Counted from the stretch's first letter, positions 1 through 5,720 are shown. The stretch: DNA of 8,131 bases from Chloroflexota bacterium (GCA_023423795.1 JAFAEX010000100.1:1-8131), one strand, 5' to 3'. Translations and numbers: made by a program. The notes: generated by a model not told the origin, from the sequence alone.

Positions 1-1
1 G

Positions 2-616
2 GCCCGCGCGCTCGGCGAGCGGGCGCTGGCCGGGTCGCGCGCGCTGGCGTCGCCGGCCGGGGTCGCGCTGGCGTTGCGCGCGCTCGGCATCGTGGCGATG
101 GCGGAGGGGGATCTCGTCCTCGCCGCCGAGCGGCACGAAGAGGCGATCGCGGTCTGTCGGAGCAGCGAGATCCGGAGCGAACTCGCCACCGCGCTCGGCA
201 ACCTCGCGCTGGTGCTGGCGGAGGGCGGCGATCCCGTGCGCGCCGCCGCCCTCGCCGGCGAGAGTTACGGGCTGTTCCTCGATCTCGACGACCGGTCCGG
301 CGCGGCGACGACGCTGGAGATCCTTGCGCGGGTTGCCGGCGCGGTCGGCGAATGGGCGGCGGCGGCCCGGTTCCACGCGGCGGCCGACGAAGCGCTGGAC
401 CGCGTCGGGCAGCCGTTGCAGCCGATGCTGGGCGAGCGGCGCGACGCCCGGCTGGCGGACCTGCGGGCGCGGCTCGGCGACGGGTTCGGTCGCGAATGGC
501 TCACCGGGCTGGAGATGTCCCCGGCCGCGCTGGCCGAGGAAGCGGCTCGGCTGGCGTCGGATCGGTTGCCGGGTGCGACGACGCCGGGCGGGAAAACCGC
601 GGAGGACCAGACCTGA
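2..616 (+). CDS. TPR-repeat protein, C-terminal part (5' end outside window)
   Basis: The reading frame is open from the left edge (first full codon at base 2) to TGA at 614-616, giving 204 visible residues. They form Ala/Leu/Glu-rich amphipathic helix pairs of TPR type: a 'GDLVLAAERHEEAIAVC' helix, then 'ELATALGNLALVLAEGGD', then 'AATTLEILARVAGAVGEW'. The end holds the pattern common in long Chloroflexota regulators, a Gly-Glu-Arg-Arg stretch, 'RLADLRARLG' and an Ala/Glu-rich helix before a short disordered tail. In that family (AfsR/LuxR-type or NB-ARC ATPases) such a region follows an ATPase domain and mediates protein or ligand sensing in the cytoplasm. Neither the ATPase nor any DNA-binding domain is in the window, so the regulator assignment is inferred from the tail alone. 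A TTG at 74 could act as a start, but the frame continues upstream in the same style without a break, so I treat the gene as truncated by the window edge. Confidence 0.75.
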   Translation, partial: ARALGERALAGSRALASPAGVALALRALGIVAMAEGDLVLAAERHEEAIAVCRSSEIRSELATALGNLALVLAEGGDPVRAAALAGESYGLFLDLDDRSGAATTLEILARVAGAVGEWAAAARFHAAADEALDRVGQPLQPMLGERRDARLADLRARLGDGFGREWLTGLEMSPAALAEEAARLASDRLPGATTPGGKTAEDQT

Positions 617-853
617 CGCGGAATCCGGCCGGGCCGATCGCGGTTGGCGCGTACCCGACGCGCGGTGGTCGCGCGGCGCGGCGCCACACGCACGCATCCG
701 GTACGGGGCTCCGGACGCTGCGGGTGGGACGGGGCGCGAAAATCCCGGATTCGATCATTCTGTCGCGTTCGTACGCAAGGTTCCGCGACCGAAGAAATGC
801 CGAATGAATTACAGAAAGGGCATTGTGAACTCCGGGACTGATGGAGGGTGCGA
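617..853. other. Intergenic region with a lower-GC pocket
   Basis: There is no convincing gene here. A small hairpin lies 31 nt after the stop codon of the TPR gene (6-bp stem 647-652/658-663, 5-nt loop); it has no T-run, so it is at best a weak terminator. From about 735 to 860 the sequence is clearly less GC-rich than anything else in the window and lacks the codon periodicity of the neighbours. A second 6-bp stem (762-767/784-789) sits in it. I see no good promoter pair and no tRNA or small-RNA signature. Confidence 0.5.
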
Positions 854-882
854 AATAGTGCGGCCATCGCCTGCGCCCGCCC

Positions 883-1022
883 GGGGTTGATGGCGGTTGC
901 CACAATAGGGCGGCCACCGCCCGTGCTCAGCCCCGGAGGGGCTTCGTTGACGTAGCCCGGGGTTTCAACCCCGGGCGGGCGTGGACGGTGGCCGGATCAA
1001 TCTGGCAACCGCCATCAACCCC
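883..1022. repeat. 140-bp nested fold-back element
   Basis: Two inverted repeats share one symmetry axis (952.5): the outer perfect 20-bp arms 883-902/1003-1022 and the inner perfect 9-bp arms 911-919/986-994. Further pairs, including G-T wobbles, continue at 921-928/977-984. The single strand can therefore fold into a long stem topped by two small hairpins (930-942 and 955-976). Terminal inverted repeats around a non-coding core resemble a MITE. I see no clear target-site duplication outside 883 and 1022, so insertion by a transposase is not shown. Confidence 0.6.
928..976 (+). repeat. Two-hairpin repeat unit, copy 1
   Basis: The first hairpin is GCCCC-GGA-GGGGC at 930-942. A linker, TTCGTTGACGTA, follows, then a second hairpin with a perfect 10-bp stem, 955-964/967-976, and a 2-nt loop. 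The tetranucleotide GTAG (952-955) stands at the base of the second hairpin, as in REP elements mobilised by RAYT transposases. That parallel is inference only, because no RAYT gene is in the window. Confidence 0.7.
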
Positions 1023-1023
1023 T

Positions 1024-1055
1024 GGCTACGGGAACGAAACTCCTCCGGGGTTGAG
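1024..1055 (-). repeat. Two-hairpin repeat unit, inverted partial copy
   Basis: Read on the minus strand, this segment gives CTCAACCCCGGAGGAG, then TTTCGTTCCCGTAGCC. That matches the first hairpin, linker and GTAG of the two forward copies. Its hairpin stem has one mismatch (C opposite A). Instead of the second hairpin it continues into the GGGGTTGATGGCGGTTGCCA module (minus strand of 1003-1022). Confidence 0.65.
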
Positions 1056-1085
1056 CCCGCCGGACGGCGCCCCGGCGCCCGCGTT

Positions 1086-1135
1086 CAGTCCCGAAGGGAC
1101 TTCGTTCCCATAGCCCGGGACTGGAAGTCCCGGGC
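1086..1135 (+). repeat. Two-hairpin repeat unit, copy 2
   Basis: The first hairpin is GTCCC-GAA-GGGAC at 1088-1100. The linker is TTCGTTCCCATA and the second hairpin pairs 1113-1122 with 1126-1135. Relative to copy 1, both hairpins carry paired changes (C-G to T-A in the first stem, G-C to A-T in the second), so the stems are kept while the sequence differs. ATAG replaces GTAG here. Confidence 0.7.
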
Positions 1136-1222
1136 GCGCATCGCCGGCGAGGGAGCGCCGTTGCGCGGAGTCCCCGAACGAAACCGGCCAGGCCGAACCC
1201 TTCCGCACGTATGGCGTTTGGT

Positions 1223-1231
1223 TGCTATGAT
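1223..1231 (+). promoter_or_regulatory. Extended -10 promoter for the secreted-protein array
   Basis: TGC-TATGAT matches the extended -10 consensus TGnTATAAT with a single difference. No good -35 box lies 17-18 bp upstream, which is typical of extended -10 promoters. Transcription would begin near 1238, leaving a leader of about 50 nt before the ATG at 1288. It is the best promoter-like sequence ahead of the three-gene array. Confidence 0.5.
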
Positions 1232-1287
1232 GCGAAGGGAGACACGATCGCCGGCAACGGGCGCGGTCCTGCGCGGAGGCTCGGGCG

Positions 1288-2304
1288 ATGCGGCCACGGG
1301 TGTGCGTTCTCGTCGCGGTGTTGGCGTCGCTGGTGGTGGCGGTGCTTGCCGCGCCGATGCGGCCGGCATCGGCGGCCGACCCGGACATCGCGCTGGTCCG
1401 CAGCGAGGAGTTCGGGGTCTTCTTCCTGTACGACACGTCCCGCTGGACGATCTCCGAACGGACGACGGAGGTGGGGTCGGACCTCGTGCTGATCGACGAC
1501 GGCGAGGTCTTCGTCACCGTCTGGGCGCTCGACCGGCCCGGGTTTTCGCCCCGCGACTGCATCGACCTGATCCTGCGCGGTCTGGTCACGATGGACGCCG
1601 TCGCGGACGTCGCGTCGCTGGAGGAGTCGCCGGGGGAACCGGTCATCGACGATACCGGCGCGTCGGCGTCGGCCGAACTCATCCTGACGCTGGCGGGCGA
1701 CGGCGTGCCGGTCAGGTACGCCGCCCGCGAGACGTGCGCGGAACTCGTCCCCGGCGCGTCCATCCTCTACACCTCGATTCGGGTGCCGGCGGCGGCGTGG
1801 AACGCCGGCCGCACCTTCGACCCGTTCCCCGATCCGCCGGGGACGGGGCGTTCGGTCTATCCGTGGCTCTCGTGGCACGAACCCGGGTCGCGGGCGTTCG
1901 CGCCGGTGGTGGACGCCACCGGGGCCGCGGTCGGCGTCATCGGGCGCATCGAGCCGTGCCGGAACGGCGCCGCGCAGGTGCTGGCGGTGTGGGCCTTCGC
2001 TGGCGGGCCGGGGCTGGTGCTCGACCCGATGCGGGTCGTCGCGATCGAGCAGACCTACGACGCCGTGGGCGAACCGGGACCGCTGCTCACCGATCCCGCC
2101 GGCGCCGAATGGCTGCTGCCGGCTGGCGCCGATCGCCCGCTCGCGGTTGGGCCGGGCGAGATCGCCGCGTTGCGCGTCCCCACCGAGCGGGGAGGGTTCG
2201 CCACCGTCTACGCCTACCCCGAGGGTGCGCCGCGGGTGGAACTCGGATCGCTTGGCGGCGGCTGCGGCGCCGGTGCGTCGCCGGTGCGGATCGACATGGA
2301 GTAG
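1288..2304 (+). CDS. Secreted four-cysteine protein, paralog A
   Basis: The function is unknown. The 338-residue protein begins with a Sec-type signal peptide (Arg at 2 and 4, hydrophobic core 6-22, probable cleavage after Ala-Ser-Ala at 27-29). The mature part opens with 'IALVRSEEFGVFFLYDTSRW' (34-53) and a 'DDGEVFVTVW' strand (70-79). This layout resembles the PsbP/Mog1-like small beta domains frequent in exported Chloroflexota proteins (fold inferred, low certainty). Cysteines at 91, 150, 224 and 326 are matched in both downstream paralogs and could form two disulfides; Cys6 lies in the signal peptide and is not conserved. Other shared marks are ELVPGAS (152-158), AAWNAGRTF (169-177), PGLVLDP (241-247) and the final SPVRIDME. 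The start is supported by GGAGG at 1275-1279, 8 nt before the ATG. It is probably the first gene of a three-gene unit. It is the most divergent copy: its Gly-rich tail is GGGCGAGA rather than a pure Gly run. Confidence 0.88.
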   Translation: MRPRVCVLVAVLASLVVAVLAAPMRPASAADPDIALVRSEEFGVFFLYDTSRWTISERTTEVGSDLVLIDDGEVFVTVWALDRPGFSPRDCIDLILRGLVTMDAVADVASLEESPGEPVIDDTGASASAELILTLAGDGVPVRYAARETCAELVPGASILYTSIRVPAAAWNAGRTFDPFPDPPGTGRSVYPWLSWHEPGSRAFAPVVDATGAAVGVIGRIEPCRNGAAQVLAVWAFAGGPGLVLDPMRVVAIEQTYDAVGEPGPLLTDPAGAEWLLPAGADRPLAVGPGEIAALRVPTERGGFATVYAYPEGAPRVELGSLGGGCGAGASPVRIDME

Positions 2305-2320
2305 CGTGGGCGGCGCGAAC

Positions 2321-2333
2321 GGTGGCCCAGGGG
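2321..2333 (+). repeat. Spacer motif GGTGGCCCAGGGG after paralog A
   Basis: The same 13 bases recur at 4566-4578 after paralog C, and a similar GGGCGGCCAGGGAGG lies at 3433-3447 after paralog B. Each copy begins 7-20 nt after a paralog stop codon. After A it leads straight into the next gene's Shine-Dalgarno. This suggests that the duplicated unit was gene plus downstream spacer. Confidence 0.5.
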
Positions 2334-2343
2334 AGGACGCACG

Positions 2344-3426
2344 ATGGAGCGCGCGCGTCGGCGCCTCGGGACTTGGATGGTCCTGCTGGTGCTCGTGCTC
2401 GGCCTGGCCGCCGTGCCCTCGGCCGAGGCGCGGCGGCAAGCGGCGACCGCCGGCGACATCGCACTGTACCGGAGCGACGCATTCGGCCACGCGTTCTTCT
2501 ACGACCGCGCGCTGTGGTCGCTCGTCGCGGAAGAAGCGAGCGACGACCTGGAGGCCGCCGTCTTCAGCGACGGCGACGTCATCGCGCGCGTGTACGCGTT
2601 TCGCCTCCCGGCGGAGTCGGTACGGGGCTGCCTCGATGCCTACATCGACGACGTGCTGCCCAGCGACGACGGGATCGTGGACGTTTCGCCGCTTACTTCG
2701 CCCTATCCCGACCAACCGGCGGTCCTGACCGACGGCGCGACCTACGCCACGGCCGACGTGGTGCTCACGCTGACCCCGGACGACCCGCGCGGCAAGGCGG
2801 TCGCCCGCGTGGAGTGCCGGGAACTGATCCCCGGCGCGTCGATGCTGATCACGTCGATCGAGATTCCCGGAGACGCCTGGAACGCCGGCCGCAGTTTTGC
2901 CGAGACGATGGACGTTCCGTCGGGCGTCGGCGCGTCGCCGGTTCCCTGGCTCGTGTGGCACCAGCCGGGGCTGGAATCGCTCGCCGAATCCGGGTTGGGC
3001 ACCGGGTGGTTCCGCCCGATCGTGGACGCGGACGGCGACCTGCTGGGAGTCATCGGCCGGGGCAATCCTCCGTGCCCGGAACCACCCGCCGTCTACGAAC
3101 TCGCGCGCGCCGCGGCGGACGGACCCGGGCTGATCCTCGACCCGGGCGCCTTTGTCGCGGTCCAGCAAGGGTGGGTGAGCGACGGTTCGCTGGCGGGCGA
3201 CCGGATCGACCCGGTCGCGATCGAGTGGCTGTACCCGGCCCCGGCGTCGGACGGCACGGTCGTGCTCGGGCCGGGCGACCTCGCGCTGGCGCGGATCGCG
3301 CTCCCGGAGGCCGGATTCGACATGTATTACCTCCCGGACGGTGGGCCGCGGGTGGATCTCGGCGGCGCGATCGGCGGGTGCGGCGGCGGCGGCGGCGCGG
3401 CCCCGGTCCGGATCGACATGGAGTGA
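2344..3426 (+). CDS. Secreted four-cysteine protein, paralog B
   Basis: This unrecognised 360-residue protein is homologous to its two neighbours over its full length. The signal peptide has an Arg-rich n-region (residues 3-7), a hydrophobic core from 11 to 24 and a likely cleavage near Ala27-Ala29. The mature start is 'DIALYRSDAFGHAFFYD' (38-54), followed by an acidic 'SDGDV' loop (75-79). The conserved cysteines are 96, 158, 244 and 346. Shared motifs are ELIPGAS (160-166), AWNAGRSF (178-185), PWLVWHQPG (201-209), LGVIGR (234-239), PGLILDP (261-267), EWLYPAP (294-300) and the terminal GGCGGGGGAAPVRIDME. It follows paralog A after 39 bp, with GGGGAGG at 2330-2336 placed 7 nt before the ATG, so cotranslation from one mRNA is likely. 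It is the longest copy because of extra residues between the first and third cysteines. There are no catalytic motifs I can name, and binding or structural roles are equally possible. Confidence 0.88.
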   Translation: MERARRRLGTWMVLLVLVLGLAAVPSAEARRQAATAGDIALYRSDAFGHAFFYDRALWSLVAEEASDDLEAAVFSDGDVIARVYAFRLPAESVRGCLDAYIDDVLPSDDGIVDVSPLTSPYPDQPAVLTDGATYATADVVLTLTPDDPRGKAVARVECRELIPGASMLITSIEIPGDAWNAGRSFAETMDVPSGVGASPVPWLVWHQPGLESLAESGLGTGWFRPIVDADGDLLGVIGRGNPPCPEPPAVYELARAAADGPGLILDPGAFVAVQQGWVSDGSLAGDRIDPVAIEWLYPAPASDGTVVLGPGDLALARIALPEAGFDMYYLPDGGPRVDLGGAIGGCGGGGGAAPVRIDME

Positions 3427-3499
3427 CGCGCCGGGCGGCCAGGGAGGATGCGGTTTGCCTCTCCGGTCGCCAGCAACCGTCCACCGAAGAGGAGGGCGC

Positions 3500-4546
3500 A
3501 TGGACGCGACGATGCCTGGCCGGATCGATCGTGGGCGGATCGCCGCGCTGGCGCTGGCAGTGGCGCTGGCGTGCCTGCCGTGGGCACGTGCCCGTCCGGC
3601 GGCGGCCGATCCCACGGTCGAGATGTACCGGAGCGAGCGGTTCGGCCACCTGTTCTTTTTCGATGCGTCGGTCTGGGAGATCGTCTCCCAGGAGTCCGAC
3701 GACGACACCGACATCGTCGTCCTCAGCGACGGCGACGTATTCGCCGTCGTCTACGCGATCGCGCTGCCCGACACGACGCCGCGGGAGTGCGTCCAGTTCA
3801 TCCTCGACGATGTCTGGGGGGACAACGATTCGGTGGTGGACATTTCGGCGTTGCGGGTCGAGGGGCCGCCGACCATCACGAGCACCGAATCGTGGGCGTT
3901 CACCGACATGCTGGTGACGCTCGAAGGCGAGGACGGGCGCTCGGCGAACGCCGTCGAAGAACACTGCTGGGAATTGGTGCCCGGTGAATCGTTGATCTAC
4001 ACCTCGATTGTCGTCCCGGCCGCGGCGTGGAATGCCGGGCGCACCTTCGAGCAGATCGTCGATGCCGACGGCACCGGGTCGTCGGTCACGCCGTGGCTGG
4101 CGTTCTACAAACCCGGCGACGAAGCGATCCCTGGCTCGTCGTTCGGGCTCCACCAGGTCGTGGATGCCGCCGGCGAGCCGCTGGGGGAAATCGGCAACGT
4201 CGATCGCTGGTGTCAGACCGGGCCGGAGGCCTTCGCGCTGGCGCGGGCCTACGCATCCGGCCCGGGGCTCGTCCTCGATCCCGATGCCTTCGTTGGCGTC
4301 GAGCAATTCGGAGACGACGATCGAACCGTTCCGCTGGACGTCGCGTGGATGTACCCGGCGGCCCGGCAGGGTTCCGTGCTCGACCTGGCGCCGGGGGAGA
4401 CGGCGCTGCTGCGGGTGACGTTGCCGCCGGATCCCTACGACCTCCAGTACCTGCCGGAGGGCGCGCCCCGCGTGGCGATCGGCGACAGCCAGGAGGGGTG
4501 CGGCGGCGGCGGCGGCGCGGCCCCGGTGCGGATCGACATGGAATAG
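3500..4546 (+). CDS. Secreted four-cysteine protein, paralog C
   Basis: This is the third homolog, 348 residues from ATG at 3500. The frame is open upstream to beyond 3341, but that extension is a non-homologous Gly/Ala/Arg-rich stretch overlapping paralog B. The 3500 start has AGGAGG at 3490-3495 just before it and yields a signal peptide like the other copies (Arg at 8, 11 and 13, core 14-27, cleavage near Ala36). An in-frame ATG at 3512 is possible but sits 15 nt or more from the Shine-Dalgarno. The mature start is 'EMYRSERFGHLFFFDASVW' (41-59) with 'SDGDVFAVVYA' (77-87). The conserved cysteines are 97, 156, 238 and 334. Motifs shared with A and B include ELVPGES (158-164), AAWNAGRTF (175-183), PGLVLDP (255-261), LPEGAPRV (318-325) and the tail CGGGGGAAPVRIDME. 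It is strongly acidic in the first domain (SDDDTD). The gap to paralog B is 73 bp, wide enough for an internal signal, though none stands out. Confidence 0.87.
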   Translation: MDATMPGRIDRGRIAALALAVALACLPWARARPAAADPTVEMYRSERFGHLFFFDASVWEIVSQESDDDTDIVVLSDGDVFAVVYAIALPDTTPRECVQFILDDVWGDNDSVVDISALRVEGPPTITSTESWAFTDMLVTLEGEDGRSANAVEEHCWELVPGESLIYTSIVVPAAAWNAGRTFEQIVDADGTGSSVTPWLAFYKPGDEAIPGSSFGLHQVVDAAGEPLGEIGNVDRWCQTGPEAFALARAYASGPGLVLDPDAFVGVEQFGDDDRTVPLDVAWMYPAARQGSVLDLAPGETALLRVTLPPDPYDLQYLPEGAPRVAIGDSQEGCGGGGGAAPVRIDME

Positions 4547-4563
4547 GGCCGGGCGACTGTCCC

Positions 4564-4589
4564 GCGGTGGCCCAGGGGCCTCGCACCGC
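4564..4589 (+). terminator. Weak hairpin after paralog C
   Basis: GCGGT (4564-4568) pairs with ACCGC (4585-4589) around an inner GGCC/GGCC stem (4569-4572/4577-4580), with a 4-nt bulge. It starts 18 nt after the stop of the last paralog. No T-run follows, so if it ends transcription it does so weakly or with Rho. Part of it coincides with the spacer motif shared with the gap between paralogs A and B. Confidence 0.3.
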
Positions 4590-4751
4590 CGGTAGACGGG
4601 CGCGGAGGGGCAAGCGCGGCGGCACTGCTGTTGCGAGAATTTGACGCGGAGGGACGAGCCACCGATGGGGTTGTGACGCACGGCGCGGCACACTCCGGGT
4701 GAGCGGCTGAATCGTGCTGATGCGGCGAGCCGCCGGAACGGAGGGGTTGTC

Positions 4752-5597
4752 ATGGGTGGATATTCGATGACCCGGAACGGGACCTACGTCCTGACGGCCA
4801 TCTCGGCGCTGCTGTTCGTGGCGCTCTGCTGGATCTTCGCCGACGGCTTGCTAATCGGCCCGATCTGGAACTCGGCGAGCTGGATCGATTCGCCGCTGGT
4901 CACCTGGGTGCTGCTGCTGGTCATCATCGCCGCCGGGGTCTACCAGGCGAGCCGGCTGCCCGAGTCCGGCGTGCCCCTGCCGCTGCCGTCCGACGACGCG
5001 ACGCCGGGGCAGACCGACGACCCGCGGCTGTGGCGGCTGCTGATGGGCAACGTGCTGTTCGCCCTGATCTGGATGCCGCTGCGCTTCTTCGTCGGCCGCG
5101 AATGGTTTTCTTCCGGCGCGGGCAAGGTCACCAACCCGGCGTGGATGGACGGCGGCGCGGCGCTGCGCGGCTACTTCGAGGGCGCCGTCGCGATTCCGGA
5201 GGGTGGTCGGCCGGCGATCACCTACGCCTGGTTCCGCGACTTCCTGCAGTTCATGCTGGACAACGGCTGGTACACGTGGTTCGCCAAGGTGGTCGCCATC
5301 GGCGAGGTGCTGGTCGGGCTGGGTCTCATCGTCGGTGCGCTGGTCGGGTTGGCCGCCTTCTTCGGCACCGTCATGAACGTCAGTTTCGGGCTGGCCGGCA
5401 CCGCCTCCTCCAACCCGGTCCTGTTCGGCCTGAGCGTGCTGCTGGTGCTGGCGTGGCGGGTGGCCGGGTACTGGGGCATCGATCGCGCCATCTTCCAGGT
5501 GCTGGGCATCCGCCCGAACCCGTGGGACGCCGCGACGCCGGCCGCCGGCGCGGGCCGCATGGCCGATCGGCGGGCCCCGGCCGGCGCCCGCCGCTGA
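4752..5597 (+). CDS. DoxX-family integral membrane protein
   Basis: The 281-residue polytopic membrane protein has likely transmembrane segments near 12-34, 48-65, 96-113, 178-208 and 222-243. The middle and C-terminal parts follow the DoxX / DoxD-like (thiosulfate:quinone oxidoreductase small subunit) pattern. It shows 'RFFVGREWFSSGAGKVTNPAW' at 111-131, then a 'GYFEGA' stretch, 'WYTWFAKVVAIGEVLVGLGL' (173-192), an 'FFGTVMNVSF' segment and 'AGTASSNPVLFG'. Family members act in the cytoplasmic membrane in sulfur oxidation or redox stress, but most bacterial DoxX proteins have no proven reaction and no partner subunit is encoded nearby. The first roughly 90 residues add two membrane helices and a Pro/Asp-rich linker (66-90) ahead of the usual core. 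GGAGGGG at 4740-4746 supports the ATG at 4752; Met6 (4767) is a less likely start. The Ala/Arg-rich tail (258-281) looks disordered and cytoplasmic. Confidence 0.82.
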   Translation: MGGYSMTRNGTYVLTAISALLFVALCWIFADGLLIGPIWNSASWIDSPLVTWVLLLVIIAAGVYQASRLPESGVPLPLPSDDATPGQTDDPRLWRLLMGNVLFALIWMPLRFFVGREWFSSGAGKVTNPAWMDGGAALRGYFEGAVAIPEGGRPAITYAWFRDFLQFMLDNGWYTWFAKVVAIGEVLVGLGLIVGALVGLAAFFGTVMNVSFGLAGTASSNPVLFGLSVLLVLAWRVAGYWGIDRAIFQVLGIRPNPWDAATPAAGAGRMADRRAPAGARR

Positions 5598-5612
5598 CGA
5601 CCCGGGCGAGGC

Positions 5613-5642
5613 TTGACGCGGAGCCGCGCCCCGTCCCATGAT
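5613..5642 (+). promoter_or_regulatory. Sigma-70-type promoter for the sulfotransferase gene
   Basis: TTGACG (5613-5618) matches the -35 consensus at five of six positions. After an 18-bp spacer, CATGAT (5637-5642) matches -10 at four of six. Transcription would start near 5650, after the DoxX stop codon, giving the sulfotransferase its own mRNA with a leader of about 70 nt. Confidence 0.45.
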
Positions 5643-5665
5643 CGCCCCGCGTCGATGTTCGGATA

Positions 5666-5695
5666 CGCCCCCGGCCGCGCGAGCGCCCGGGGGCG
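5666..5695 (+). promoter_or_regulatory. GC-rich hairpin in the sulfotransferase leader
   Basis: A perfect 9-bp stem, CGCCCCCGG (5666-5674) with CCGGGGGCG (5687-5695), encloses a 12-nt loop that can itself form a GCGC-GA-GCGC mini-stem. It lies between the predicted promoter and the Shine-Dalgarno AAAGGA (5705-5710). Without a T-run it is a poor terminator for the DoxX gene, though Rho-assisted termination cannot be excluded. As a leader structure it could protect the mRNA or tune translation. Confidence 0.45.
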
Positions 5696-5720
5696 CGCCG
5701 CGTGAAAGGACCCCCGATCC

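Larger units (their letters stand above)
854..1135. repeat. Cluster of modular palindromic repeats
   Basis: About 280 bp are built from a few modules reused in both orientations. (a) A direct repeat, 854-873 and 904-923, agrees at 17 of 20 positions. (b) A perfect 17-bp inverted repeat lies at 874-890 and 965-981. (c) A perfect 20-bp inverted repeat, GGGGTTGATGGCGGTTGCCA, lies at 883-902 and 1003-1022. (d) A two-hairpin unit occurs forward at 928-976 and 1086-1135, and its left half occurs inverted at 1024-1055. No open frame with coding character runs through it. The modular layout and palindromes suggest a non-autonomous REP-like or MITE-like element. Composite palindromes of the type GTAGCCCGGGG...CCCCGGGC are, from memory, frequent between genes in Chloroflexota and some other GC-rich phyla, so this is probably one locus of a dispersed family. 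Confidence 0.75.

Noticed and set aside
854..1135. CRISPR array
   Set aside because: The repeats are palindromic modules in mixed orientation with unequal spacing. There are no regular unique spacers and no cas genes.
3341..3499. Upstream extension of paralog C to a start at 3341
   Set aside because: It overlaps the end of paralog B, is low-complexity, has no counterpart in A or B, and would bury the signal peptide. The ATG at 3500 has a Shine-Dalgarno.
3560..3577. Possible lipoprotein signal at Cys25 of paralog C
   Set aside because: The residues before the cysteine (Ala-Leu-Ala) do not fit the lipobox, and the cysteine is not conserved in the other paralogs.
1225..3714. An 829-codon minus-strand open frame
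   Set aside because: It is antisense to the paralogs, rich in Arg/His/Pro, with no recognisable domain, and it follows the third-position GC bias of the real frame.
981..3917. A 978-codon plus-strand open frame across paralogs A-C
   Set aside because: It is Arg/Gly-rich low-complexity translation overlapping three genes supported by homology to each other, signal peptides and Shine-Dalgarno sites. It is a shadow caused by high GC.
4641..4646. TTGACG as the -35 box of a DoxX promoter
   Set aside because: No acceptable -10 box lies 16-18 bp downstream (GATGGG and neighbours), so I do not list it as a promoter.
4703..4733. Alternative hairpins (GCGGCT/AGCCGC or GCGGC/GCCGC) before the DoxX ribosome binding site as a riboswitch
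   Set aside because: The stems are only 5-6 bp in a GC-rich background and there is no known aptamer pattern. Chance is the simpler explanation.
3050..4753. A 567-codon minus-strand open frame
   Set aside because: It is antisense to paralogs B and C and has a composition typical of GC shadow frames.
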